This document shows, one piece after another, positions 35,133 to 43,323 of a DNA stretch of 64,000 bases; the first letter of the stretch is position 1, and every line of letters begins with the position of its first letter. Both the position numbers and the translations under genes were made by a program. The notes beneath the pieces are model-generated. The model was given only the letters and a program-made list of their open reading frames with translations, searched no databases and had not been told where the DNA came from. The DNA lies in assembly GCF_900100795.1 (NCBI RefSeq), contig NZ_FNCO01000010.1:124001-188000 (forward strand), given 5' to 3'. The stretch comes from Pseudomonas abietaniphila (GTDB taxonomy: Bacteria > Pseudomonadota > Gammaproteobacteria > Pseudomonadales > Pseudomonadaceae).

Positions 35133-36005
35133 ATGGCGTCTAGAATTCTAGGTCAAATCGACATCTCACGCTACGATCTTGCTAAAGACATTAAAATCTT
35201 AAATTCAATTACGAAACTTCCAGAAGAATATGACGAGTTTGGGCAAGGTTACTGGAAAAACCTGTCTATCTATAACGCAAGTGGAAGAGCCGAAGACAGT
35301 CAGTTCCGGAAAAGTGATGAATGCTTGAGAACTGAATATGCCTCGAAATGCCCGGAAATCCAGCGTTTAGTTGAGGACAATTTCAAATTCACACACTTGA
35401 AGATGGTCAGAGCTCGAAGCCTGGTGGACGGCATGGTAATTCCGCACCGTGATTTCGTTGAACTCGAAAAAAGCACTACTTATTTTAGAGCATTCGTTGC
35501 TTTAGAAACCAATAATGAATCCTTCCACTCTGACGAATTCGGTGTCTTTCAAATGAAAGCTGGGGAGGTATGGTTCCTAGATGCCGGCATAAATCATGCG
35601 GCGGTGAATTTCGGCTTGGGCAGCCGAATGTTCCTCTGTCTTGACTTTATGTTCGAAGGGAAACTAAACACTAATAATATTTTCGCAGAATGCGTGTCAA
35701 CAACAACCCATAGAAACTCATTTTACGTTGACCGCAAGCCACTTGATGAGCGCGCAATTGAACTTATTATTAACTCAACTGCTGGAATCTTAAATAGACA
35801 TACCTTTAAAGATATAGTGTTCGCGCTTTCAAAGTATCATTTTTTATATGACATACCAGTCGCCTGCTGCTACGACTGGATTATCGCGTCAGCAGAAATG
35901 ATAAGTGATAATGAAATCATCCGAAAAGCGAAATCCATGCAAAAATATTTGATCGAAAAACGTGACATAGGTGAGCGGTACGTCATAAACGATTGGCAGG
36001 TTTGA
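35133..36005 (+). CDS. L-proline cis-3-hydroxylase-like Fe(II)/2-oxoglutarate dioxygenase
   Basis: A 290-residue protein that closely follows the Streptomyces L-proline cis-3-hydroxylase in length and in blocks: ILGQIDIS at the start, EEYDEFGQGYWKNLSIYNASG near 31-51, IPHRDFVEL, FHSDEFGVFQMKAGEVWFLD and NHAAVNFGLGSRMFLCLDF. The iron ligands are H105, D107 and H155, and R165 is placed to bind 2-oxoglutarate. So it should hydroxylate a free amino acid, proline or a close relative such as pipecolate; the exact substrate is inferred. AAGGA precedes the ATG. It uses many AT-rich codons (AAA, ATA, TTA), unlike neighbours, pointing to acquired DNA. A DMT exporter gene begins one base after its stop. 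Confidence 0.82.
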   Translation: MASRILGQIDISRYDLAKDIKILNSITKLPEEYDEFGQGYWKNLSIYNASGRAEDSQFRKSDECLRTEYASKCPEIQRLVEDNFKFTHLKMVRARSLVDGMVIPHRDFVELEKSTTYFRAFVALETNNESFHSDEFGVFQMKAGEVWFLDAGINHAAVNFGLGSRMFLCLDFMFEGKLNTNNIFAECVSTTTHRNSFYVDRKPLDERAIELIINSTAGILNRHTFKDIVFALSKYHFLYDIPVACCYDWIIASAEMISDNEIIRKAKSMQKYLIEKRDIGERYVINDWQV

Positions 36006-36006
36006 C

Positions 36007-36897
36007 ATGGGCTCCGCTATGAGATTAATTGAAAGATGCTCGCCTGTGCTATTTCTTATGATATGGAGTAGCGGAACAATATTTGTCAAACTTGGGTTGG
36101 AATACGCATCAGTTTCGGTATTTCTGACGATCCGATCAGTCGGAGCTACCGTGGCGCTTTTTGTCGCCCTTACGCTAATTACAAATACAGGGGAGGTTTG
36201 GAAAAAACTATACCTAACGAAATCATTACTTTTCCAAACAGTTCTCACGGGGCTATTACTACAGGCCGGATACCAGTCAGCATTTTTTTTGGCCCTATAT
36301 TATAATCTTAGCCCCGGATCACTATCAATAGTACTAGGAACCCAACCTATTTTGACTTCGTTATTTGCAGGAGAAAAACTGAGGCTGACCGGTTACCTCT
36401 TCCTTGCTTTAGGTATATTTGGCCTGACTATTTCGATAATAGGGGCACGTGAAATTGGATCTATCACATCAATGGGCATCATTTTCGGGACGATATCTGT
36501 TATTGCTATTTCGTTGGGATCAGCCATGCAGAAAAAGTTAAAGACGGATACAGTAGCATCGGCCTTCTATCAAAGCCTAAGCGCATCTCTAGTCTTCCTT
36601 ATTGCCCTTCCATTGACCAACATTAAACTAACAATCACGCCAGAATTTATATTGTCTGCAACCTGGATGATTGTAATGGTTTCAACGCTAGGAGTTTTGC
36701 TAATGTTTTATCTCCTTAAATACAACTCAGCGAGCAACGTCGGCATCTTATTTTACGTAGTTCCCATACTAACTATCACTCTCGATTATTTAATTTTTGA
36801 TAATGGAGTGACGTGGACCACGGTCGCTGGGGGGCTTGTGGTACTCGGTGCAGTATGGGGATTCCGGCAGACCGAAATTCCAGAGAAGCAACCCTAG
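36007..36897 (+). CDS. EamA/DMT family exporter
   Basis: A 296-residue membrane protein with about ten hydrophobic helices in two EamA repeats. The first opens with CSPVLFLMIWSSGTIFVKLGL; the repeat boundary is near 150 (SMGIIFGTISVIAISLGSAMQKK). DMT proteins of this type often export amino acids and metabolites (RhtA, YdcZ-like roles). Only one base separates it from the hydroxylase stop, so the two are one operon and it is reasonable to infer that it moves the hydroxylated product or protects against it. Base composition matches the hydroxylase, not the flanks. Confidence 0.85.
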   Translation: MGSAMRLIERCSPVLFLMIWSSGTIFVKLGLEYASVSVFLTIRSVGATVALFVALTLITNTGEVWKKLYLTKSLLFQTVLTGLLLQAGYQSAFFLALYYNLSPGSLSIVLGTQPILTSLFAGEKLRLTGYLFLALGIFGLTISIIGAREIGSITSMGIIFGTISVIAISLGSAMQKKLKTDTVASAFYQSLSASLVFLIALPLTNIKLTITPEFILSATWMIVMVSTLGVLLMFYLLKYNSASNVGILFYVVPILTITLDYLIFDNGVTWTTVAGGLVVLGAVWGFRQTEIPEKQP

Positions 36898-37311
36898 ATT
36901 CATTTTAAGAATCGCCCTTTCTGAATAGCATTTTCTGTTCGCTCGGCGTGATCTGCGGCCTTGAGCTGGAGCCTGAAACCTCTATGACCTCTCGTAGATT
37001 AGATTGAAGGCAAAAACCCGAACCTCAGCTCGTAACGCATGGTTACGTAGGTAACTTTGAACAGTTCGCCTATCCACTTAGGATGACCATCAGTCCGACT
37101 CTAACAAACATTTACGGCGTATTCTGAAGCACCTAGAGGCTGGGCGTTTCCTACCAGTGAAATCATAGGGCCTAAACCGCGCCAGCAGAGATTATGTGGC
37201 CTAATTTTGCAGTAGGACCGGGGTGCTAGTTTTTGGACACTCTAACTTCTAATAACAACTTATGATGAGGTGCACCTCATATTATTTTGAGGTGCAACTA
37301 CTTCTCACAAC
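36898..37311. other. Gap at right edge of the island; no gene seen
   Basis: About 410 bases without a convincing gene between two converging units. Composition moves from AT-rich to average. The text near 37210-37255 (AGGACCGGGGTGCTAGTTTT, then TGGACACTC) looks like an insertion-sequence end, but no matching second end or transposase was found. A perfect palindrome and a hairpin lie at 37265-37296. Confidence 0.45.
37265..37296. repeat. Perfect 16-base palindrome and overlapping hairpin
   Basis: ATGAGGTGCACCTCAT (37265-37280) is a perfect palindrome. Its right half, TGCACCTCA, also pairs with TGAGGTGCA at 37288-37296 across an 8-base loop. It lies 16 bases past the MFS stop. It could be a terminator without U-tract, a protein site, or a scar of a mobile element. 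Confidence 0.5.
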
Positions 37312-38607
37312 TCAGCAGGCCTGCCTTATTTTAAGCAGATACACCCCAATCACCATCCCCAACACACACAGCCCCGCCACGTACCAGGCCGGCCCCATCG
37401 GGTTGGCCTTGAGCATCAGCGTGACGATCATTGGTGTCAGGCCACCGAAGATGGCATACGCCAGGTTGTAGGAGAACGATAAGCCCGAGAAACGCACGAC
37501 CGGCGGGAAGGCTTTTACCATCACGAACGGAACGGCGCCGATGGTGCCCACGAACAGGCCGGTGATGGCGTACAGTGGGTACAGCCAGTCAGGATGAGCA
37601 CCTACGGTGTGGTAGAAGGTCCAGGAACTGACCAACAATCCCAGCGAGCCAAACAAGAACACCAGACCCGCGCCAAAACGGTCCGCCAGCGCGCCTGCGC
37701 CGATGCAGCCCAGACTCAGCAGGACGATCGCCAGGCTGTTGGCCTTCAGAGTGACAGCCGGGGCGAAACCGTAGGTGGTTTGCAGCAACGTTGGGGTCAT
37801 CAGGATGACGACGACCACACCGGCCGACAGCAGCCAGGTCAGGGCCATCGACAGCACGACCGCGCCGCGATGGTCACGCAGCACAGCCTTGAGCGGGACC
37901 TCTTCAGCCAGCGCTTTGCGCAGTTGAAGTTCAGCGAAGACCGGCGTCTCGTGCAGCCAGCGACGCAGATAGACCGACATCAGACCAAACACACCGCCCA
38001 GCAGGAAAGGGATCCGCCAGGCGTAGTCCGACACTTCGGCCGGGGTGTAGAGACTGTTGATCCAGGTCGCCACCAGCGAACCGAGCAAAATGCCCGCAGT
38101 AAGACCGGAGGTGAGGGTACCGCAGGCGTAACCGACGTTACGTGCGGGAACGTGCTCGGAAACGAATACCCACGCACCCGGCACTTCGCCACCAATCGCG
38201 GCACCCTGAATGACGCGCATCAGCAGCAACAAAAGTGGCGCCCAGATACCAATCTGCGCATAGGTGGGCAGTAGGCCCATGATCAAGGTCGGCACAGCCA
38301 TCAAGAAAATGCTCAAGGTGAACATTTTCTTGCGACCCAGCAAATCGCCAAAGTGCGCCATGACGATGCCGCCCAACGGCCGAGCCAGATAACCGGCGGC
38401 AAAAATGCCAAACGTTTGCATCAAACGTAACCATTCCGGCATGTCCACGGGGAAGAACAGCTTGCCGACCACCGCCGCGAAGAACACAAAAATGATGAAG
38501 TCGTAGAATTCCAACGCCCCGCCGAGCGCAGAAAGCGAGAGGGTTTTGTAATCGTTGCGAGTCAGCGGACGCGATGGCTGCGCAGCATTTGTGGACACAG
38601 AGGACAT
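37312..38607 (-). CDS. MFS transporter, metabolite:H+ symporter type
   Basis: A 431-residue, 12-helix protein of the MHS family (relatives take up citrate, dicarboxylates, shikimate or proline/betaine). The signature GGALEFYDFIIFVFFAAVV is in helix 1, GDLLGRKKMFTLSIFLM in the first cytoplasmic loop, and RVIQGAAIGGEVPGAWVFVSEHVP in helix 4. The substrate cannot be named. P. aeruginosa has an MFS gene next to pstS (PA5370), so the AT-rich island has been inserted between two ancestral neighbours. The start ATG is clear of the REP-free 5' gap. Confidence 0.88.
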   Translation of the reverse strand: MSSVSTNAAQPSRPLTRNDYKTLSLSALGGALEFYDFIIFVFFAAVVGKLFFPVDMPEWLRLMQTFGIFAAGYLARPLGGIVMAHFGDLLGRKKMFTLSIFLMAVPTLIMGLLPTYAQIGIWAPLLLLLMRVIQGAAIGGEVPGAWVFVSEHVPARNVGYACGTLTSGLTAGILLGSLVATWINSLYTPAEVSDYAWRIPFLLGGVFGLMSVYLRRWLHETPVFAELQLRKALAEEVPLKAVLRDHRGAVVLSMALTWLLSAGVVVVILMTPTLLQTTYGFAPAVTLKANSLAIVLLSLGCIGAGALADRFGAGLVFLFGSLGLLVSSWTFYHTVGAHPDWLYPLYAITGLFVGTIGAVPFVMVKAFPPVVRFSGLSFSYNLAYAIFGGLTPMIVTLMLKANPMGPAWYVAGLCVLGMVIGVYLLKIRQAC

Positions 38608-38987
38608 AACAGGGGCTTCTCTTTTGAGGCTCTCTTGGGACGAAAAATCAATTGCGATGCAGCCGGGGATAACGGCTGTGCACGCGATTTATCGACTCGA
38701 AGATGTAATCGGGCATCAAAATTGCGTGCCAATAACGGCGTAGTGCGCCAAATCGGTCCGGCACGATAGCAAATTGTTTCCAAATGCACATAGACCGAAA
38801 CAACAGCCAGTCAAAATCAGAACCGAACGGTCGAAGCTTCAACCATGGCCCGATATACTCGCTGGCCGCGGCTCAACCGGTCTTTCAGGGAATTTGTGCG
38901 AAACCATTTGCCCAAGTCGTTTTCGCAGAGTTTCCCTAATTTAACGTGATGAAGACTTAGAGAGTCATGGGTCAGAGGCCCCAGGCA
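38608..38987. other. Divergent promoter gap
   Basis: A 380-base gap between the MFS and thioesterase genes, which point away from each other. No reading frame with family character or ribosome site was seen, and no clear repeat. It should carry both promoters. Confidence 0.5.
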
Positions 38988-39389
38988 ATGAACGAACTTG
39001 AACAGGAAGACCCTATACCGCAGGGCGATCTCGCGCTGCAAATCACCGCCCTTCCCCGCGAAACCAATGGCTTCGGCGATATTTTCGGTGGCTGGCTGGT
39101 CGCCCAGATGGACCTGGCAGGTACTGCCATGGCCAGCAAGGTCGCAGGCGGTCGCGTGGCCACCGTAGCCATTGATCGCATGGCCTTTCTGGTGCCGGTC
39201 GCCGTGGGCGCGCAGCTGTCTTTTTATACACAGACCCTGGAAATCGGCCGCAGCTCGATTCAGATGATGGTCGAGGTATGGAGCGATGATCCGCTGTCCA
39301 GCGAATGGCGCAAGGTGACTGAAGCCGTATTCGTGTTCGTCGCGATCGACGGCAGTGGCCGCACGCGTTCGGTTCCTGCGCGGCGCTGA
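38988..39389 (+). CDS. Acyl-CoA thioesterase, hot-dog fold (YciA type)
   Basis: A 133-residue protein that hydrolyses acyl-CoA esters. The hot-dog core reads TNGFGDIFGGWLVAQMDLAGTAMASK, with the catalytic aspartate in the helix, followed by RVATVAIDRMAFLVPVAVGAQ. Homologues begin at MNELEQED, so the upstream in-frame ATG at 38967 was not used. Confidence 0.9.
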   Translation: MNELEQEDPIPQGDLALQITALPRETNGFGDIFGGWLVAQMDLAGTAMASKVAGGRVATVAIDRMAFLVPVAVGAQLSFYTQTLEIGRSSIQMMVEVWSDDPLSSEWRKVTEAVFVFVAIDGSGRTRSVPARR

Positions 39390-39489
39390 AACCGCCTGGC
39401 GCTGCGTTCTTCGCACTTGGCAGGGCGCACTAAACTCATCAAGCTTGGCACAGTCTGATTCAGTCACTGTCCTTTGAGTGAGTACCCCT

Positions 39490-40401
39490 ATGCCTACGCC
39501 AGAAGTCGAATCCATCCAGCTCGGTGAGCTCAATTGCTGGCGTATTCGCCACGGTCAGGCCGAACTGGTGGTTGCCCAGCAGGGCGCGCACATCATCAGT
39601 TATCAAGTCGACGGCGATCAGCCTTTGATCTGGTCCAACCCGGGCGCGCTGTTCAAGCACGGCAAGGCGATTCGTGGCGGCATGCCGATCTGCTGGCCAT
39701 GGTTCGGCAACTTCCAGCGCAACCCGCAAAGCGTGCAGGCGATGCGTCAAAGCAGCGAAACGGCCAACGCCCACGGCGAGGTCCGCGCCATCGACTGGGA
39801 GTTGATGGGCATGGGCGAAGATGGCGATGCATTGATCGTCGAGTTCATTCAGCCCAAAGCCGAAGGGCATCTGCCGGGCTGGCCGCACACCGTGGGCCTG
39901 AAGCTGCAGATTCGTCTGGATACAGCCTTGAACGTCAGCCTGTTGAGCTTCAATGCGGGGCCTGAAGACGTCACGTTGAGCCAGGCGCTGCACAGTTATT
40001 TCGCGGTCAGCGATATCAAGCAGGTTCGCATCGAAGGCCTGGACGGCGTGAGCTACCTGAACACGCTGGAAAGCTGGGAACAGCAGAAGGTGCAAGCCGG
40101 TGACATTACCTTCAGTGGCGAGACGGACCGTATCTATCAGGACACGCCTGACCTGATTTCGGTGATTGACCCTGAGTGGAAGCGCAAGATTCAGATCCAG
40201 ACCACCGGCTCAAGCTCAGCGGTGGTGTGGAATCCCTGGATCGAGAAGACCAAGACGTTCAGCGACATGGAAGCCGATGGCTGGCAGAACATGGTGTGCG
40301 TCGAGACGGCAAACGTCATGACGGACATCGTGACCATCAAGCCGAACGACATGCATGTGATGAGCGTGAGCATCTGGGCTGAGCCGTTGACTGACGCCTG
40401 A
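39490..40401 (+). CDS. D-hexose-6-phosphate mutarotase (YeaD type)
   Basis: An aldose-1-epimerase-like protein of 303 residues that speeds interconversion of the anomers of hexose 6-phosphates. Conserved blocks: WSNPGALFKHGKAIRGGMPICWPWFG, HGEVRAIDWEL, and the active-site histidine in SQALHSYFAVSD near 175, with a glutamate in VCVETANV near the end. An in-frame GTG at 39478 could add four residues, but GAGTGAG is better placed for 39490. Confidence 0.9.
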   Translation: MPTPEVESIQLGELNCWRIRHGQAELVVAQQGAHIISYQVDGDQPLIWSNPGALFKHGKAIRGGMPICWPWFGNFQRNPQSVQAMRQSSETANAHGEVRAIDWELMGMGEDGDALIVEFIQPKAEGHLPGWPHTVGLKLQIRLDTALNVSLLSFNAGPEDVTLSQALHSYFAVSDIKQVRIEGLDGVSYLNTLESWEQQKVQAGDITFSGETDRIYQDTPDLISVIDPEWKRKIQIQTTGSSSAVVWNPWIEKTKTFSDMEADGWQNMVCVETANVMTDIVTIKPNDMHVMSVSIWAEPLTDA

Positions 40402-40417
40402 CAGGAGTCGGTGCCTT

Positions 40418-40450
40418 TGTAGGAGCGCCCGGACCAAGCGCGCTCCTACA
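40418..40450. repeat. Short REP-like hairpin
   Basis: TGTAGGAGCGCCC and GCGCGCTCCTACA flank a few bases between convergent genes. It looks like two REP tips with the middle deleted, and could work as a terminator. Confidence 0.6.
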
Positions 40451-40478
40451 CGACGCTGCGCCAGACCATAACCGATTC

Positions 40479-41015
40479 TTACAAATCCGCTTCTACTACC
40501 ACACGCACCTTAGACGCATCCAGCGCATAAGCCGCGTCAGCCAGATCGTTGCTGACTTTCTCGACCTTGAGCGTGCCGATGACCCACAGCGGCGTGTAGA
40601 TGTCGTCGATCTTCAAGCCTTTCGGGTAACGCACCAGCACCAGCTGATTCGGTGGCGGTGGCGGCACGTGGATGCAGGCGCCGGGGTAAGGCACGAGGAA
40701 GAACAGCGTGCTGTGACCTTTGGCGTCGGTTTCCAGCGGCACCGGGTAACCGCCAAGGCGAATATTCTTGCCGTCCATGGCCGCGACGGTCTTGGTCGAA
40801 TACATCACGGCGGGCAGGCCTTTGCTCTGCTTCAGCCCACCCTTGCTGTCGAACGTTCCCTGGGCTTCCGGGGAGTTGTGATCGATTTCGGGCATGGCTT
40901 CGAGGGCTTTCTGGTCCGACTTGGGCATCAGTTCGAGCCAGTCGGTTTCCGGGAGATCGGCGGCGCGTGCCAGTCCACAGACCAGCAGCAGGGTAACGAA
41001 GAGGAGACGACGCAT
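40479..41015 (-). CDS. DUF3299 exported protein
   Basis: A 178-residue protein with a signal peptide (MRRLLFVTLLLVCGLARAAD). The mature part holds the DUF3299 block: MDGKNIRLGGYPVPLE, then FFLVPYPGACIHVPPPPPNQLV with a conserved cysteine, and YTPLWVIGTLKVEKV. Its role is unknown; family members are periplasmic or lipoproteins and sometimes near ABC-type exporters. Two further in-frame starts upstream (to 41072) were rejected because the signal peptide begins at MRRLL. Confidence 0.85.
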   Translation of the reverse strand: MRRLLFVTLLLVCGLARAADLPETDWLELMPKSDQKALEAMPEIDHNSPEAQGTFDSKGGLKQSKGLPAVMYSTKTVAAMDGKNIRLGGYPVPLETDAKGHSTLFFLVPYPGACIHVPPPPPNQLVLVRYPKGLKIDDIYTPLWVIGTLKVEKVSNDLADAAYALDASKVRVVVEADL

Positions 41016-41096
41016 TAAGGGGCTCGGCATGGAGGGTTCAAGTGCCGGGCATTCTAGCCCTCCGCGCGGCAATAGCGCAGAGGGCCAGACTCAGTT

Positions 41097-41342
41097 TCAC
41101 TTCTTTTTGATCATGCCGTAGATCACCAGCAGGACAATCGCGCCAACCAGCGCACCCAGGAAACCCGCACCCTGACCGGCCTGATAGATGCCCACCGCCT
41201 GACCACCGTAGGTCGCGGCCAGAGAGCCGGCGATACCCAGGACAATGGTCATGATCCAGCCCATGCTGTCGTCGCCAGGCTTCAGAAAGCGAGCCAGCAA
41301 ACCGACGATCAGGCCGATGAAGATGGTTCCGATGATTCCCAT
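41097..41342 (-). CDS. GlsB/YeaQ/YmgE family membrane protein
   Basis: An 81-residue protein of three hydrophobic helices: GIIGTIFIGLIVGLLARFL, WIMTIVLGIAGSLAATYGG and GFLGALVGAIVLLVIYGMI, ending KKK. The GxxxGxxAR and G-rich pattern marks the transglycosylase-associated/stress family. The molecular role is not established. Confidence 0.92.
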   Translation of the reverse strand: MGIIGTIFIGLIVGLLARFLKPGDDSMGWIMTIVLGIAGSLAATYGGQAVGIYQAGQGAGFLGALVGAIVLLVIYGMIKKK

Positions 41343-41459
41343 GCCATTTCCCTCTGTTTGAATGAATATGCCAAAGCCTAGTAGGCAATTGGCAACACGC
41401 TATGAGAGGGGTACGGGGGATGAATGGTTCAAACAAAAGTCCGCAGGCGACTCGATCAC

Positions 41460-41492
41460 TGTAGGCGCGCCCTTGGTCTGGGCGCGCCTACA
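41460..41492. terminator. 12-base-pair hairpin downstream of purK
   Basis: TGTAGGCGCGCCC and GGGCGCGCCTACA pair with an eight-base loop, 20 bases after the purK stop. It is a REP-like tip pair and, by position, a likely end of purEK transcripts, though a U-tract is absent. Confidence 0.55.
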
Positions 41493-41511
41493 AAGGCGGT
41501 GACGCAGCCGA

Positions 41512-42594
41512 TCAGTTCTTGATCAACGCCTCAACCAACTTCACCTGGCGATCCAGCGTTGCGCGGTCCTTGCTGCGCACGGTGGCGTGACCCACCTTGC
41601 GGCCCGCCTTGAATGCCTTTGCGTAGTGATGCAGGTGGCAGTCTTCGATGGCAATAACCTTGTCCACCGCCGGGACTTCACCGATGAAGTTGAGCATCGC
41701 GCTCTCGCCGACCTTGGCCGTCGAGCCCAACGGCAGGCCAGCAACGGCGCGCAGGTGGTTTTCGAACTGGCTGCACTCGGCGCCTTCGGTGGTCCAGTGA
41801 CCGGAGTTGTGAACGCGCGGAGCGATTTCGTTGGCTTTCAGGCCGCCATCGACCTCGAAGAATTCGAATGCCAGCACGCCCACATAATCCAGCTGCTTGA
41901 GCACACGACCGGCGTAGTCTTCGGCCAAGGCCTGAAGCGGGTGGTCAGTGCTGGCGATGGACAGGCGCAGGACGCCGCTGTCGTGGGTGTTGTGCACCAG
42001 CGGATAGAAGCGGGTTTCACCATCACGGGCACGCACGGCGATCAGCGAGACTTCGCCGGTGAACGGCACGAAGCCTTCGAGCAGGCAAGGCACGCTGCCC
42101 AGCTCAGCGAAGGTACCGACCACGTCTTCCGGTGTGCGCAGGACTTTCTGGCCTTTGCCGTCGTAACCCAGGGTGCGGGTTTTCAGCACAGCCGGCAGGC
42201 CGATGCTGACAACGGCGGCATCCAGGTCTGCTTGAGACTGGATGTCGGCGAACGCAGGCGTCGGAATGCCGAGGTCCTTGAACATGCTCTTTTCGAACCA
42301 GCGATCACGGGCGATGCGCAAGGCGTCAGCGCTCGGATAGACCGGTACGAACTGGGACAGAAACGCAACGGTTTCAGCGGGCACGCTTTCGAATTCGAAC
42401 GTGACCAGATCGACTTCATCGGCGAGTTGACGCAGATGATCCTGATCGCCGTAATCGGCACGCAGATGCTCGCCCAGCGCAGCGGCGCAGGCGTCCGGAG
42501 CGGGGTCGAGAAACGCGAAGTTCATTCCCAGCGGAGTGCCCGCCAGTGCCAACATGCGGCCAAGCTGGCCGCCACCGATTACGCCGATCTTCAT
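41512..42594 (-). CDS. purK: N5-carboxyaminoimidazole ribonucleotide synthase
   Basis: PurK uses ATP and bicarbonate to carboxylate AIR in purine synthesis. The 360-residue ATP-grasp protein begins MKIGVIGGGQLGRMLALAG, with LKTRTLGYDGKGQKVL near 137-152, and EIAPRVHNSGHWTTEGA near 263-279. It follows purE by 7 bases. Confidence 0.97.
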   Translation of the reverse strand: MKIGVIGGGQLGRMLALAGTPLGMNFAFLDPAPDACAAALGEHLRADYGDQDHLRQLADEVDLVTFEFESVPAETVAFLSQFVPVYPSADALRIARDRWFEKSMFKDLGIPTPAFADIQSQADLDAAVVSIGLPAVLKTRTLGYDGKGQKVLRTPEDVVGTFAELGSVPCLLEGFVPFTGEVSLIAVRARDGETRFYPLVHNTHDSGVLRLSIASTDHPLQALAEDYAGRVLKQLDYVGVLAFEFFEVDGGLKANEIAPRVHNSGHWTTEGAECSQFENHLRAVAGLPLGSTAKVGESAMLNFIGEVPAVDKVIAIEDCHLHHYAKAFKAGRKVGHATVRSKDRATLDRQVKLVEALIKN

Positions 42595-42601
42595 GAAAAC
42601 C

Positions 42602-43093
42602 TCAGGCCTCGCGTGGGTCTGGATTGTCCAGAACGCTGTCTGTCTGCTCAGTGCGGAATTTTTTCAGCACTGCGTGGAATTGCGGGTGCTTGGCGCCCAG
42701 GATGCTGGCCGACAGGAGAGCGGCGTTGATCGCGCCCGCCTTGCCGATGGCCAGGGTCGCGACCGGGATGCCCGCCGGCATCTGCACGATGGACAACAGC
42801 GAATCGACACCCGACAGCATCGAGGACTGCACCGGAACGCCCAACACGGGCAGGTGAGTCTTGGCGGCGCACATGCCAGGCAAGTGAGCAGCACCACCGG
42901 CACCGGCGATGATCACCTCGATGCCGCGGCCTTCGGCCTCTTCGGCGTACTGGAACAGCAGGTCCGGCGTCCGGTGGGCCGACACCACTTTGACTTCGTA
43001 CGGAATGCCGAGCTTTTCCAGCATGTCGGCGGTGTGGCTAAGGGTGGACCAATCGGACTTGGAGCCCATGATCACGCCAACCAGTGCGCTCAT
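42602..43093 (-). CDS. purE: N5-carboxyaminoimidazole ribonucleotide mutase
   Basis: PurE moves the carboxyl group of N5-CAIR to give CAIR. The 163-residue protein has the substrate loop GVIMGSKSDWSTL, SAHRTPDLLF with the catalytic histidine, and AGAGGAAHLPGMCAAKT. It leads purEK. A terminator-like hairpin stands 45 bases upstream of its start, on the same strand. Confidence 0.97.
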   Translation of the reverse strand: MSALVGVIMGSKSDWSTLSHTADMLEKLGIPYEVKVVSAHRTPDLLFQYAEEAEGRGIEVIIAGAGGAAHLPGMCAAKTHLPVLGVPVQSSMLSGVDSLLSIVQMPAGIPVATLAIGKAGAINAALLSASILGAKHPQFHAVLKKFRTEQTDSVLDNPDPREA

Positions 43094-43130
43094 CGTCGTG
43101 CCTCTTCATCGGGCGCCCGCAGGCGCGTCT

Positions 43131-43169
43131 AAAAACAACAAGCCACGCGGGAAGACCGGCGTGGCTTGT
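43131..43169 (-). terminator. Intrinsic terminator in the purE upstream region
   Basis: On the minus strand ACAAGCCACGC and GCGTGGCTTGT form an 11-base-pair stem with a 10-base loop and end in TGTTTTTAG. It can end transcripts from the metzincin gene, which stops about 155 bases upstream, or act as an attenuator in the purEK leader. Confidence 0.85.
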
Positions 43170-43209
43170 CGTACGAATTATGACCAGTCGAACCGGCCAA
43201 AGGCCGCGC

Positions 43210-43215
43210 AGTATA
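43210..43215 (-). promoter_or_regulatory. Perfect -10 hexamer upstream of the purE hairpin
   Basis: TATACT on the minus strand, with a weak -35 (GCTGTC) 17 bases upstream. If used for purEK, the message would pass through the 43131-43169 terminator before reaching purE. Confidence 0.4.
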
Positions 43216-43323
43216 CCGTAAACCGCTTCGAAGACAGCCCCCTTGGCGACCAACAGTCAGACGTATCGGGTACGGCGATTGGGGACGCCTCCCTAGACGA
43301 ACTGCAAGTTCGCTAAAAGGGTC

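Noticed and set aside
37205..37260. Complete insertion sequence
   Set aside because: Only a text resembling one end was seen; there is no transposase frame, second end or target duplication.
37312..38607. Naming the MFS protein as a specific dicarboxylate or proline transporter
   Set aside because: It has MHS-family motifs, but substrate cannot be read from sequence, and its nearness to the hydroxylase island reflects insertion rather than shared function.
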